Shown: piece after piece, positions 20,600-36,574 of the stretch | How the letters are laid out: each line of letters opens with the position of its first letter | How positions within the stretch are numbered: the stretch's first letter is position 1 | The notes under the pieces: model-generated | Database searches by the model: none | What the model saw: only the letters and a program-made list of their open reading frames with translations | What the model was told of the DNA's origin: nothing | Made by a program: the position numbers and the translations under genes | Origin: Tomocerus qinae | Taxonomy: Eukaryota; Arthropoda; Collembola; Entomobryomorpha; Tomoceridae | DNA: 64,000 bases | Assembly (NCBI GenBank): GCA_020055645.1 | Contig: CM034546.1 | Coordinates: forward strand, 60,388,001 to 60,452,000 | Direction: 5' to 3'

Positions 20600-23500
20600 T
20601 AGAATCTTTATAGTTTGTGGATACAATCGGCGCCAAATCAATAAAACAATGATTTGTTTATGCATCACGCAGCAAAAAGTGGCATAGCTAAACTTGTAGT
20701 TAAATAACTTGTAAAACTCTAAATCAATACATGTAATATTCCACATTTATCCACTTTATTAGTGCTACACAGCTTACTACTAAATTTGAATCGTCTGCAC
20801 ATATTAGTATTTCAATTTGTACCTATATTCTAAAAGGAAATTATTATCATACCTAAATGATGTATAAGTGCAAAATCCAAATATTTGTGCATTTAATTAT
20901 TGGTTAATGCAATTCGACACGATATGAAGATAGTTGTTATTCATAAACATGATTCAAGTGTCAAGTACTAGGACTAAATAGTGAAACATAAAATCGCACA
21001 ATAAAATCACTTTATAAGATTTCTTACATAAATATTAAGGTAATTTGTTTGTGAAAATACTTTGTATATTAATTTAGCCAAGGCGTATATTGATAGCAAT
21101 AATGTTTGCCATTGTGTAACCCTAAATTCCATTTAATATAAGTAATGCAATTCAGCATAGGATAAGATGGATATCGTTTAGCTGAAGTGTTTGCTTTCCT
21201 TCGGTCGATTATCACGGCATTACTAGATATTTAATACTGGGATTTTCGAAATTACGCTGGACACAGAAAATAATTGATTCTAAACTGTTTGACAATATTT
21301 TTACATGCTTAATTTTACGAACATTAGTATTGCATAAGTATTGACATTATTGGTCGCCTCTCGCGATTCTCAGAGTAACAGTGTACTGCAGTACATTCCC
21401 AACATGAATCTGATATTTTTGTGGTTTTATTTAAAATCTAGAATCTTTATAGTTTGTGGATACAATCGGCGCCAAATCAATAAAACAATGATTTGTTTAT
21501 GCATTACGCAGCAAAAAGTGGCATAGCTAAACTTGTAGTTAAATAACTTGTAAAACTCTAAATCAATACATGTAATATTCCACATTTATCCACTTTATTA
21601 GTGCTACACAGCTTACTACTAAATTTCAATCGTCTGCACATATTAGTATTTCAATTTGTACCTATATTCTAAAAGGAAATTATTATCATACGTAAATGAT
21701 GTATAAGTGCAAAATCCAAATATTTGGGCATTTAATTATTGGTTAATGCAATTCGACACAATATGAAGATAGTTGTTATTCATAAACATGATTCAAGTGT
21801 CAAGTACTAGTACTAAATAGTGTAACATAAAATTGATCAATTTAACGTTGATATGTACAGATAATTAATGTACCATTGACCAAATGACCAAATATGATGG
21901 AAATGCATATTATCGTTCGGGATGGCCACATTTCGCTTTTCGTTAATCTGCCAAATATGAAGGACATTTGCCTGGGGGTTATTAGTTCAAGTTATCTAAT
22001 CAGTATTACTTTATGAAAATAATAATGATGGACATTATCAATATGCCATACTTTAATAAATGTTGCGAACTCAAAAATCAAAACCTTTAATCTATTTTTT
22101 GTATGTTTTAATGAGTTCTTTTTCAACCTCTTCCCTTGCACTTTATAAGATTTCTTACATAAATATTAAGTTAATTTGTTTATGAAAATATTTTGTATAT
22201 TAATTTAGCCAAGGCGTATATTGATAGCAATAATGTTTGCCATTGTGCATTCCTAAATTCCATTTAATATAAGTAATGCAATTCAGCATAGGATAAGTAT
22301 GGATATCGTTTAGCTGAAGTGTTTGCTTTCCTTCGGTCGATTATCACAGCATTACTAGATATTTAATACTGGGATTTTCGAAATTACGCTGGACACAGAA
22401 AATAATTGGTTCTAAATTGCTTGACAATATTTTTACATGCTTAATTTTACGAACATTAGAATTGCATAAGTATTGACATTATTGGTCGCCTCTCGCGATT
22501 CTCAGAGTAACAGTGTACTGCAGTACATTCCTAACAGGAATCGGATATTTTTGTGGTTTTATTTAAAATCTAGAATCTTTATAGTTTGTGGATACAATCG
22601 GCGCCAAATCAATAAAACAATGATTTGTTTATGCATCACGCAGCAAAAAGTGGCATAGCTAAACTTGTAGTTAAATAACTTGTAAAACTCTAAATCAATA
22701 CATGTAATATTCCACATTTATCCACTTTATTAGTGCTACACAGCTTACTACTAAATTTGAATCGTCTGCACATATTAGTATTTCAATTTGTACCTATATT
22801 CTAAAAGGAAATTATTATCATACCTAAATGATGTATAAGTGCAAAATCCAAATATTTGTGCATTTAATTATTGGTTAATGCAATTCGACACAATATGAAG
22901 ATAGTTGTTATTCATAAACATGATTCAAGCGTCAAGTACTAGGACTAAATAGTGAAACATAAAATCGCACAATAAAATCACTTTATAAGATTTCTTACAT
23001 AAATATTAAGGTAATTTGTTTGTGAAAATACTTTGTATATTAATTTAGCCAAGGCGTATATTGATAGCAATAATGTTTGCCATTGTGTAACCCTAAATTC
23101 CATTTAATGTAAGTAATGCAATTCAGCATAGGATGAGATGGATATCGTTTAGCTGAAGTGTTTGCTTTCCTTCGGTCGATTATCACGGCATTACTAGATA
23201 TTTAATACTGGGATTTTCGAAATTACGCTGGACACAGAAAATAATTGGTTCTAAATTGTTTGACAATATTTTTACATGCTTAATTTTACAAACATTAGTA
23301 TTGCATAAGTATTGACATTATTGGTCGCCTCCCGCGAGTCTCAATCAGAGTAACAGTGTACTGCGGTACATTCCCAACATGGATCGGATATTTTTGTGGT
23401 TTTATTTAAAATCTAGAATCTTTATAGTTTGTGGATAAAATCGGCGCCAAATCAATAAAACAATGATTTGTTTATGCATTACGCAGCAAAAAGTGGCATA

Positions 23501-26500
23501 GCTAAACTTGTAGTTAAATAACTTGTAAAACTCTGAATCAATACATGTAATATTCCACATTTACCCACTTTATTGGTGCTACACAGCTTACTACTAAATT
23601 TGAATCGTCTGCACATATTAGTATTTCAATTTGTACCTATATTCTAAAAGGAAATTATTATCATACGTAAATGATGTATAAGTGCAAAATCCAAATATTT
23701 GTGCATTTAATTATTAGTTAATGCAATTCGACACAATATGAAGATAGTTGTTATTCATAAACATGATTCAAGTGTCAAGTACTAGGACTAAATAGTGAAA
23801 CATAAAATCGCACAATAAAATCACTTGATAAGATTTCTTACATAAATATTAAGGTAATTTGTTTGTGAAAATACTTTGTATATTAATTTAGCCAAGGCGT
23901 ATATTGATAGCAATAATGTTTGCCATTGTGTAACCCTAAATTTCATTTAATATAAGTAATGCAATTCAGCATAGGATAAGATGGATATCGTTTAGCTGAA
24001 GTGTTTGCTTTTCTTCGGTCGATTATCACGGCATTACTAGATATTTAATACTGGGATTTTCGAAATTACGCTGGACACAGAAAATAATTGGTTCTAAATT
24101 GTTTGACAATATTTTTACATGCTTAATTTTACGAACATTAGTATTGCATAAGTATTGACATTATTGGTCGCCTCCCGCGAGTCTCAATCAGAGTAACAGT
24201 GTACTGCAGTACATTCCTAACAGGAATCGGATATTTTTGTGGTTTTATTTAAAATCTAGAATCTTTATAGTTTGTGGATACAATCGGCGCCAAATCAATA
24301 AATCAATGATTTGTTTATGCATCACGCAGCAAAAAGTGGCATAGCTAAACTTGTAGTTAAATAACTTGTAAAACTCTAAATCAATACATGTAATATTCCA
24401 CATTTATCCACTTTATTAGTGCTACACAGCTTACTACTAAATTTGAATCGTCTGCACATATTAGTATTTCAATTTGTACCTATATTCTAAAAGGAAATTA
24501 TTATCATACCTAAATGATGTATAAGTGCAAAATCCAAATATTTGTGCATTTAATTATTGGTTAATGCAATTCGACACGATATGAAGATAGTTGTTATTCA
24601 TAAACATGATTCAAGTGTCAAGTACTAGGACTAAATAGTGAAACATAAAATCGCACAATAAAATCACTTTATAAGATTTCTTACATAAATATTAAGGTAA
24701 TTTGTTTGTGAAAATACTTTGTATATTAATTTAGCCAAGGCGTATATTGATAGCAATAATGTGTGCCATTGTGTAACCCTAAATTCCATTTAATATAAGT
24801 AATGCAATTCAGCATAGGATAAGATGGATATCGTTTAGCTGAAGTGTTTGCTTTCCTTCGGTCGATTATCACGGCATTACTAGATATTTAATACTGGGAT
24901 TTTCGAAATTACGCTGGACACAGAAAATAATTGATTCTAAACTGTTTGACAATATTTTTACATGCTTAATTTTACGAACATTAGTATTGCATAAGTATTG
25001 ACATTATTGGTCGCCTCTCGCGATTCTCAGAGTAACAGTGTACTGCAGTACATTCCCAACATGAATCTGATATTTTTGTGGTTTTATTTAAAATCTAGAA
25101 TCTTTATAGTTTGTGGATACAATCGGCGCCAAATCAATAAAACAATGATTTGTTTATGCATTACGCAGCAAAAAGTGGCATAGCTAAACTTGTAGTTAAA
25201 TAACTTGTAAAACTCTAAATCAATACATGTAATATTCCACATTTATCCACTTTATTAGTGCTACACAGCTTACTACTAAATTTCAATCGTCTGCACATAT
25301 TAGTATTTCAATTTGTACCTATATTCTAAAAGGAAATTATTATCATACGTAAATGATGTATAAGTGCAAAATCCAAATATTTGGGCATTTAATTATTGGT
25401 TAATGCAATTCGACACAATATGAAGATAGTTGTTATTCATAAACATGATTCAAGTGTCAAGTACTAGTACTAAATAGTGTAACATAAAATTGATCAATTT
25501 AACGTTGATATGTACAGATAATTAATGTACCATTGACCAAATGACCAAATATGATGGAAATGCATATTATCGTTCGGGATGGCCACATTTCGCTTTTCGT
25601 TAATCTGCCAAATATGAAGGACATTTGCCTGGGGGTTATTAGTTCAAGTTATCTAATCAGTATTACTTTATGAAAATAATAATGATGGACATTATCAATA
25701 TGCCATACTTTAATAAATGTTGCGAACTCAAAAATCAAAACCTTTAATCTATTTTTTGTATGTTTTAATGAGTTCTTTTTCAACCTCTTCCCTTGCACTT
25801 TATAAGATTTCTTACATAAATATTAAGTTAATTTGTTTATGAAAATATTTTGTATATTAATTTAGCCAAGGCGTATATTGATAGCAATAATGTTTGCCAT
25901 TGTGCATTCCTAAATTCCATTTAATATAAGTAATGCAATTCAGCATAGGATAAGTATGGATATCGTTTAGCTGAAGTGTTTGCTTTCCTTCGGTCGATTA
26001 TCACAGCATTACTAGATATTTAATACTGGGATTTTCGAAATTACGCTGGACACAGAAAATAATTGGTTCTAAATTGCTTGACAATATTTTTACATGCTTA
26101 ATTTTACGAACATTAGAATTGCATAAGTATTGACATTATTGGTCGCCTCTCGCGATTCTCAGAGTAACAGTGTACTGCAGTACATTCCTAACAGGAATCG
26201 GATATTTTTGTGGTTTTATTTAAAATCTAGAATCTTTATAGTTTGTGGATACAATCGGCGCCAAATCAATAAAACAATGATTTGTTTATGCATCACGCAG
26301 CAAAAAGTGGCATAGCTAAACTTGTAGTTAAATAACTTGTAAAACTCTAAATCAATACATGTAATATTCCACATTTATCCACTTTATTAGTGCTACACAG
26401 CTTACTACTAAATTTGAATCGTCTGCACATATTAGTATTTCAATTTGTACCTATATTCTAAAAGGAAATTATTATCATACCTAAATGATGTATAAGTGCA

Positions 26501-27850
26501 AAATCCAAATATTTGTGCATTTAAATATTGGTTAATGCAATTCGACACAATATGAAGATAGTTGTTATTCATAAACATGATTCAAGTGTCAAGTACTAGG
26601 ACTAAATAGTGAAACATAAAATCGCACAATAAAATCACTTTATAAGATTTCTTACATAAATATTAAGGTAATTTGTTTGTGAAAATACTTTGTATATTAA
26701 TTTAGCCAAGGCGTATATTGATAGCAATAATGTTTGCCATTGTGTAACCCTAAATTCCATTTAATGTAAGTAATGCAATTCAGCATAGGATGAGATGGAT
26801 ATCGTTTAGCTGAAGTGTTTGCTTTCCTTCGGTCGATTATCACGGCATTACTAGATATTTAATACTGGGATTTTCGAAATTACGCTGGACACAGAAAATA
26901 ATTGGTTCTAAATTGTTTGACAATATTTTTACATGCTTAATTTTACAAACATTAGTATTGCATAAGTATTGACATTATTGGTCGCCTCCCGCGAGTCTCA
27001 ATCAGAGTAACAGTGTACTGCGGTACATTCCCAACATGGATCGGATATTTTTGTGGTTTTATTTAAAATCTAGAATCTTTATAGTTTGTGGATAAAATCG
27101 GCGCCAAATCAATAAAACAATGATTTGTTTATGCATTACGCAGCAAAAAGTGGCATAGCTAAACTTGTAGTTAAATAACTTGTAAAACTCTGAATCAATA
27201 CATGTAATATTCCACATTTACCCACTTTATTGGTGCTACACAGCTTACTACTAAATTTGAATCGTCTGCACATATTAGTATTTCAATTTGTACCTATATT
27301 CTAAAAGGAAATTATTATCATACGTAAATGATGTATAAGTGCAAAATCCAAATATTTGTGCATTTAATTATTAGTTAATGCAATTCGACACAATATGAAG
27401 ATAGTTGTTATTCATAAACATGATTCAAGTGTCAAGTACTAGGACTAAATAGTGAAACATAAAATCGCACAATAAAATCACTTGATAAGATTTCTTACAT
27501 AAATATTAAGGTAATTTGTTTGTGAAAATACTTTGTATATTAATTTAGCCAAGGCGTATATTGATAGCAATAATGTTTGCCATTGTGTAACCCTAAATTC
27601 CATTTAATATAAGTAATGCAATTCAGCATAGGATAAGATGGATATCGTTTAGCTGAAGTGTTTGCTTTCCTTCGGTCGATTATCACGGCATTACTAGATA
27701 TTTAATACTGGGATTTTCGAAATTACGCTGGACACAGAAAATAATTGATTCTAAATTGCTTGACAATATTTTTACATGCTTAATTTTACGAACATTAGTA
27801 TTGCATAAGTATTGACATTATTGGTCGCCTCCCGCGAGTCTCAATCAGAG
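20600..27850 (+). repeat. Higher-order repeat, period 3657 bp, two copies
   Basis: Landmarks at 21352, 22484, 23323 and 24166 recur exactly 3657 bp later at 25009, 26141, 26980 and 27823 (order long, short, short, short). Private variants are shared at the same offset: AAATTGATCAATTTAACG (near 21831 and 25488) and GACACGATATG (near 20917 and 24574). The outer limits are approximate. Confidence 0.85.
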
Positions 27851-28958
27851 TAACAGTGTACTGCAGTACATTCCCAACATGGATCGGATATTTTTGTGGT
27901 TTTATTTAAAATCTAGAATCTTTATAGTTTGTGGATAAAATCGGCGCCAAATCAATAAAACAATGATTTGTTTATGCATCACGCAGCATAAAGTGGCATA
28001 TCTAAACTTGTACTTAAATAACTTGTAAAACTCTAAATCAATACATGTAATATTCCACATTTATCCACTTTATTAGTGCTACACAGCTTACTACTAAATT
28101 TGAATCGTCTGCACATATTAGTATTTCAATTTGTACCTATATTCTAAAAGGAAATTATTATCATACGTAAATGATGTATAAGTGCAAAATCCAAATATTT
28201 GTGCATTTAATTATTGGTTAATGCAATTGGACACAATATGAAGATAGTTGTTATTCATAAACATGATTCAAGTGTCAAGTACTAGGACTAAATAGTGTAA
28301 CATAAAATTGCACAATTTAACGTTGATATGTACAGATAATTAATGTAAAATTGACCAAATGACCAAATATGATGGAAATGCATATTATCGTTCGGGATGG
28401 CCACATTTCGCTTTTCGTTAATCTGCCAAATATGAAGGACATTTGCCTGGGGGTTATTAGTTCAAGTTATCTAATCAGTATTACTTTATGAAAATAATAA
28501 TGATGGACATTATCAATATGCCATACTTTAATAAATGTTGCGAACTCAAAAATCAAAACCTTTAATCTATTTTTTGTATGTTTTAATGAGTTCTTTTTCA
28601 ACCTCTTCGCTTGCACTTTATAAGATTTCTTACATAAATATTAAGTTAATTTGTTTATGAAAATATTTTGTATATTAATTTAGCTAAGGCGTATATTGAT
28701 AGCAATAATGTTTGCCATTGTGCAACCCTAAATTCCATTTAATATAAGTAATGCAATTCAGCATAGGATAAGTATGGATATCGTTTAGCTGAAGTGTTTG
28801 CTTTCCTTCGGTCGATTATCACAGCATTACTAGATATTTAATACTGGGATTTTCGAAATTACGCTGGACACAGAAAATAATTGGTTCTAAATTGCTTGAC
28901 AATATTTTTACATGCTTAATTTTACGAACATTAGAATTGCATAAGTATTGACATTATT

Positions 28959-31900
28959 GGTCGCCTCTCGTGATTCTCAGAGTAACAGTGTACTGCAGTA
29001 CATTCCCAACATGGATCGGATATTTTTGTGGTTTTATTTAAAATCTAGAATCTTTATAGTTTGTGGATACAATCGGCGCCAAATCAATAAAACAATGATT
29101 TGTTTATGCATTACGCAGCAAAAAGTGGCATAGCTAAACTTGTAGTTAAATAACTTGTAAAACTCTAAATCAATACATGTAATATTCCACAATTATCCAC
29201 TTTATTAGTGCTACACAGCTTACTACTAAATTTCAATCGTCTGCACATATTAGTATTTCAATTTGTACCTATATTCTAAAAGGAAATTATTATCATACGT
29301 AAATGATGTATAAGTGCAAAATCCAAATATTTGGGCATTTAATTATTGGTTAATGCAATTCGACACGATATGAAGATAGTTGTTATTCATAAACATGATT
29401 CAAGTGTCAAGTACTAGGACTAAATAGTGAAACATAAAATCGCACAATAAAATCACTTTATAAGATTTCTTACATAAATATTAAGGTAATTTGTTTGTGA
29501 AAATACTTTGTATATTAATTTAGCCAAGGCGTATATTGATAGCAATAATGTTTGCCATTGTGTAACCCTAAATTCCATTTAATATAAGTAATGCAATTCA
29601 GCATAGGATAAGATGGATATCGTTTAGCTGAAGTGTTTGCTTTCCTTCGGTCGATTATCACGGCATTACTAGATATTTAATACTGGGATTTTCGAAATTA
29701 CGCTGGACACAGAAAATAATTGATTCTAAATTGCTTGACAATATTTTTACATGCTTAATTTTACGAACATTAGTATTGCATAAGTATTGACATTATTGGT
29801 CGCCTCCCGCGAGTCTCAATCAGAGTAACAGTGTACTGCAGTACATTCCCAACATGGATCGGATATTTTTGTGGTTTTATTTAAAATCTAGAATCTTTAT
29901 AGTTTGTGGATAAAATCGGCGCCAAATCAATAAAACAATGATTTGTTTATGCATCGCGCAGCATAAAGTGGCATAGCTAAACTTGTAGTTAAATAACTTG
30001 TAAAACTCTAAATCAATACATGTAATATTCCACATTTATCCACTTTATTAGTGCTACACAGCTTACTACTAAATTTGAATCGTCTGCACATATTAGTATT
30101 TCAATTTGTACCTATATTCTAAAAGGAAATTATTATCATACGTAAATGATGTATAAGTGCACAATCCAAATATTTGTGCATTTAATTATTGGTTAATGCA
30201 ATTCGACACAATATGAAGATAGTTGTTATTCATAAACATGATTCAAGTGTCAAGTACTAGGACTAAATAGTGAAACATAAAATCGCACAATAAAATCACT
30301 TTATAAGATTTCTTACATAAATATTAAGGTAATTTGTTTGTGAAAATACTTTGTATATTAATTTAGCCAAGGCGTATATTGATAGCAATAATGTTTGCCA
30401 TTGTGTAACAATAAATTCCATTTAATATATGTAATGCAATTCAGCATAGGATAAGATGGATACCGTTTAGCTGAAGTGTTTGCTTTCCTTCGGTCGATTA
30501 TCACAGCATTACTAGATATTTAATACTGGGATTTTCGAAATTACGCTGGACACAGAAAATAATTGGTTCTAAACTGTTTGACAATATTTTTACATGCTTA
30601 ATTTTACGAACATTAGTATTGCATAAGTATTGACATTATTGGTCGCCTCCCGCGAGTCTCAATCAGAGTAACAGTGTACTGCAGTACTTTCCTAACAGGA
30701 ATCGGATATTTTTGTGGTTTTATTTAAAATCTAGAATCTTTATAGTTTGTGGATACAATCGGCGCCAAATCAATAAAACAATGATTTGTTTATGCATCAC
30801 GCAGCAAAAAGTGGCATAGCTAAACTTGTAGTTAAATAACTTGTAAAACTCTAAATCAATACATGTAATATTCCACATTTATCCACTTTATTAGTGCTAC
30901 ACAGCTTACTACTAAATTTGAATCGTCTGCACATATTAGTATTTCAATTTGTACCTATATTCTAAAAGGAAATTATTATCATACCTAAATGATGTATAAG
31001 TGCAAAATCCAAATATTTGTGCATTTAATTATTGGTTAATGCAATTGGACACAATATGAAGATAGTTGTTATTCATAAACATGATTCAAGTGTCAAGTAC
31101 TAGGACTAAATAGTGTAACATAAAATTGCACAATCTAACGTTGATATGTACAGATAATTAATGTACCATTGACCAAATGACCAAATATGATGGAAATGCA
31201 TATTATCGTTCGGGATGGCCACATTTCGCTTTTCGTTAATCTGCCAAATATGAAGGACATTTGCCTGGGGGTTATTAGTTCAAGTTATCTAATCAGTATT
31301 ACTTTATGAAAATAATAATGATGGACATTATCAATATGCCATACTTTAATAAATGTTGCGAACTTAAAAATCAAAACCTTTAATCTATTTTTTGTATGTT
31401 TTAATGAGTTCTTTTTCAACCTCTTCGCTTGCACTTTATAAGATTTCTTACATAAATATTAAGTTAATTTGTTTATGAAAATATTTTGTATATTAATTTA
31501 GCCAAGGCGTATATTGATAGCAATAATGTTTGCCATTGTGCAACCCTAAATTCCATTTAATATAAGTAATGCAATTCAGCATAGGATAAGTATGGATATC
31601 GTTTAGCTGAAGTGTTTGCTTTCCTTCGGTCGATTATCACGGCATTACTAGATATTTAATACTGGGATTTTCGAAATTACGCTGGACACAGAAAATAATT
31701 GGTTCTAAACTGTTTGACAATATTTTTACATGCTTAATTTTACGAACATTAGAATTGCATAAGTATTGACATTATTGGTCGCCTCACGCGAGTCTCAATC
31801 AGAGTAACAGTGTACTGCAGTACTTTCCTAACAGGAATCGGATATTTTTGTGGTTTTATTTAAAATCTAGAATCTTTATAGTTTGTGGATACAATCGGCG

Positions 31901-34900
31901 CCAAATCAATAAAACAATGATTTGTTTATGCATCGCGCAGCATAAAGTGGCATAGCTAAACTTGTAGTTAAATAACTTGTAAAACTCTAAATCAATACAT
32001 GTAATATTCCACATTTATCCACTTTATTAGTGCTACACAGCTTACTACTAAATTTGAATCGTCTGCACATATTAGTATTTCAATTTGTACCTATATTCTA
32101 AAAGGAAATTATTATCATACGTAAATGATGTATAAGTGCACAATCCAAATATTTGTGCATTTAATTATTGGTTAATGCAATTCGACACAATATGAAGATA
32201 GTTGTTATTCATAAACATGATTCAAGTGTCAAGTACTAGGACTAAATAGTGAAACATAAAATCGCACAATAAAATCACTTTATAAGATTTCTTACATAAA
32301 TATTAAGGTAATTTGTTTGTGAAAATACTTTGTATATTAATTTAGCCAAGGCGTATATTGATAGCAATAATGTTTGCCATTGTGTAACAATAAATTCCAT
32401 TTAATATATGTAATGCAATTCAGCATGGGATAAGATGGATACCGTTTAGCTGAAGTGTTTGCTTTCCTTCGGTCGATTATCACAGCATTACTAGATATTT
32501 AATACTGGGATTTTCGAAATTACGCTGGACACAGAAAATAATTGGTTCTAAACTGTTTGACAATATTTTTACATGCTTAATTTTACGAACATTAGTATTG
32601 CATAAGTATTGACATTATTGGTCGCCTCCCGCGAGTCTCAATCAGAGTAACAGTGTACTGCAGTACATTCCCAACATGGATCGGATATTTTTGTGGTTTT
32701 ATTTAAAATCTAGAATCTTTATAGTTTGTGGATAAAATCGGCGCCAAATCAATAAAACAATGATTTGTTTATGCATTACGCAGCAAAAAGTGGCATAGCT
32801 AAACTTGTAGTTAAATAACTTGTAAAACTCTGAATCAATACATGTAATATTCCACATTTACCCACTTTATTAGTGCTACACAGCTTACTACTAAATTTGA
32901 ATCGTCTGCACATATTAGTATTTCAATTTGTACCTATATTCTATAAGGAAACTATTATCATACGTAAATGATGTATAAGTGCAAAATCCAAATATTTGTG
33001 CATTTAATTATTGGTTAATGCAATTCGACACAATATGAAGATAGTTGTTATTCATAAACATGATTCAAGTGTCAAGTACTAGGACTAAATAGTGTAACAT
33101 AAAATTGCACAATTTAAGGTTGATATGTACAGATAATTATTGTACCATTGACCAAATGACCAAATATGATGGAAATGCATATTATCGTTCGGGATGGCCA
33201 CATTTCGCTTTTCGTTAATCTGCCAAATATGAAGGACATTTGCCTGGGGGTTATTAGTTCAAGTTATCTAATCAGTATTACTTTATGAAAATAATAGTGA
33301 TGGACATTATCAATATGCCATACTTTAATAAATGTTGCGAACTTAAAAATCAAAACCTTTAATCTATTTTTTGTATGTTTTAATGAGTTCTTTTTCAACC
33401 TCTTCCCTTGCACTTTATAAGATTTCTTACATAAATATTAAGTTAATTTGTTTATGAAAATATTTTGTATATTAATTTAGCCAAGGCGTATATTGATAGC
33501 AATAATGTTTGCCATTGTGCATTCCTAAATTCCATTTAATATAAGTAATGCAATTCAGCATAGGATAAGTATGGATATCGTTTAGCTGAAGTGTTTGCTT
33601 TCCTTCGGTCGATTATCACAGCATTACTAGATATTTAATACTGGGATTTTCGAAGTTACGCTGGACACAGAAAATAATTGGTTCTAAATTGCTTGACAAT
33701 ATTTTTACATGCTTAATTTTACGAACATTAGAATTGCATAAGTATTGACATTATTGGTCGCCTCTCGTGAATCTCAGAGTAACAGTGTACTGCAGTACAT
33801 TCCCAGCATGGATCGGATATTTTTGTGGTTTTATTTAAAATCTAGAATCTTTATAGTTTGTGGATACAATCGGCGCCAAATCAATAAAACAATGATTTGT
33901 TTATGCATTACGCAGCAAAAAGTGGCATAGCTAAACTTGTAGTTAAATAACTTGTAAAACTCTAAATCAATACATGTAATATTCCACAATTATCCACTTT
34001 ATTAGTGCTACACAGCTTACTACTAAATTTCAATCGTCTGCACATATTAGTATTTCAATTTGTACCTATATTCTAAAAGGAAATTATTATCATACGTAAA
34101 TGATGTATAAGTGCAAAATCCAAATATTTGGGCATTTAATTATTGGTTAATGCAATTCGACACGATATGAAGATAGTTGTTATTCATAAACATGATTCAA
34201 GTGTCAAGTACTAGGACTAAATAGTGAAACATAAAATCGCACAATAAAATCACTTTATAAGATTTCTTACATAAATATTAAGGTAATTTGTTTGTGAAAA
34301 TACTTTGTATATTAATTTAGCCAAGGCGTATATTGATAGCAATAATGTTTGCCATTGTGTAACCCTAAATTCCATTTAATATAAGTAATGCAATTCAGCA
34401 TAGGATAAGATGGATATCGTTTAGCTGAAGTGTTTGCTTTCCTTCGGTCGATTATCACGGCATTACTAGATATTTAATACTGGGATTTTCGAAATTACGC
34501 TGGACACAGAAAATAATTGATTCTATATTGCTTGACAATATTTTTACATGCTTAATTTTACGAACATTAGTATTGCATAAGTATTGACATTATTGGTCGC
34601 CTCCCGCGAGTCTCAATCAGACTAACAGTGTACTGCAGTACATTCCCAACATGGATCGGATATTTTTGTGGTTTTATTTAAAATCTAGAATCTTTATATT
34701 TTGTGGATAAAATCGGCGCCAAATCAATAAAACAATGATTTGTTTATGCATTACGCAGCAAAAAGTGGCATAGCTAAACTTGTAGTTAAATAACTTGTAA
34801 AACTCTGAATCAATACATGTGATATTCCACATTTACCCACTTTATTAGTGCTACACAGCTTACTACTAAATTTGAATCGTCTGCACATATTAGTATTTCA

Positions 34901-36574
34901 ATTTGTACCTATATTCTAAAAGGAAATTATTATCATACGTAAATGATGTATAAGTGCAAAATCCAAATATTTGTGCATTTCATTATTGGTTAATGCAATT
35001 CGACACAATATGAAGATAGTTGTTATTCATAAACATGATTCAAGTGTCAAGTACTAGGACTAAATAGTGAAACATAAAATCGCACAATAAAATCACTTGA
35101 TAAGATTTCTTACATAAATATTAAGGTAATTTGTTTGTGAAAATACTTTGTATATTAATTTAGCCAAGGCGTATATTGATAGCAATAATGTTTGCCATTG
35201 TGTAACCCTAAATTCCATTTAATATAAGTAATGCAATTCAGCATAGGATAAGATGGATATCGTTTAGCTGAAGTGTTTGCTTTTCTTCGGTCGATTATCA
35301 CGGCATTACTAGATATTTAATACTGGGATTTTCGAAATTACGCTGGACACAGAAAATAATTGGTTCTAAATTGTTTGACAATATTTTTACATGCTTAATT
35401 TTACGAACATTAGTATTGCATAAGTATTGACATTATTGGTCGCCTCCCGCGAGTCTCAATCAGAGTAACAGTGTACTGCAGTCCATTCCCAACATGAATC
35501 GGATATTTTTGTGGTTTTATTTAAAATCTAGAATCTTTATAGTTTGTGGATACAATCGGCGCCAAATCAATAAAACAATGATTTGTTTATGCATCACGCA
35601 GCATAAAGTGGCATAGCTAAACTTGTACTTAAATAACTTGTAAAACTCTAAATCAATACATGTAATATTCCACATTTATCCACTTTATTAGTGCTACACA
35701 GCTTACTACTAAATTTGAATCGTCTGCACATATTAGTATTTCAATTTGTACCTATATTCTAAAAGGAAATTATTATCATACGTAAATGATGTATAAGTGC
35801 AAAATCCAAATATTTGTGCATTTAATTATTGGTTAATGCAATTGGACACAATATGAAGATAGTTGTTATTCATAAACATGATTCAAGTGTCAAGTACTAG
35901 GACTAAATAGTGTAACATAAAATTGCACAATTTAACGTTGATATGTACAGATAATTAATGTAAAATTGACCAAATGACCAAATATGATGGAAATGCATAT
36001 TATCGTTCGGGATGGCCACATTTCGCTTTTCGTTAATCTGCCAAATATGAAGGACATTTGCCTGGGTGTTATTGGTTCAAGTTATCTAATCAGTATTACT
36101 TTATGAAAATAATAATGATGGACATTATCAATATGCCATACTTTAATAAATGTTGCGAACTTAAAAATCAAAACCTTTAATCTATTTTTTGTATGTTTTA
36201 ATGAGTTCTTTTTCAACCTCTTCGCTTGCACTTTATAAGATTTCTTACATAAATATTAAGTTAATTTGTTTATGAAAATATTTTGTATATTAATTTAGCC
36301 AAGGCGTATATTGATAGCAATAATGTTTGCCATTGTGCAACCCTAAATTCCATTTAATATAAGTAATGCAATTCAGCATAGGATAAGTATGGATATCGTT
36401 TAGCTGAAGTGTTTGCTTTCCTTCGGTCGATTATCACAGCATTACTAGATATTTAATACTGGGATTTTCGAAATTACGCTGGACACAGAAAATAATTGGT
36501 TCTAAATTGCATGACAATATTTTTACATGCTTAATTTTACGAACATTAGAATTGCATAAGTATTGACATTATTG
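28959..36574 (+). repeat. Repeated three-monomer block, 2818 bp
   Basis: The spacing series 839, 843, 1136 starts at 28959 and again at 33756, with shared variants such as TCGTGATTCTC or TCGTGAATCTC at the start and CCACAATTATCC in the first monomer. The two blocks are separated by two other monomers (31777-33756). A similar series starts at 26141. Confidence 0.75.
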
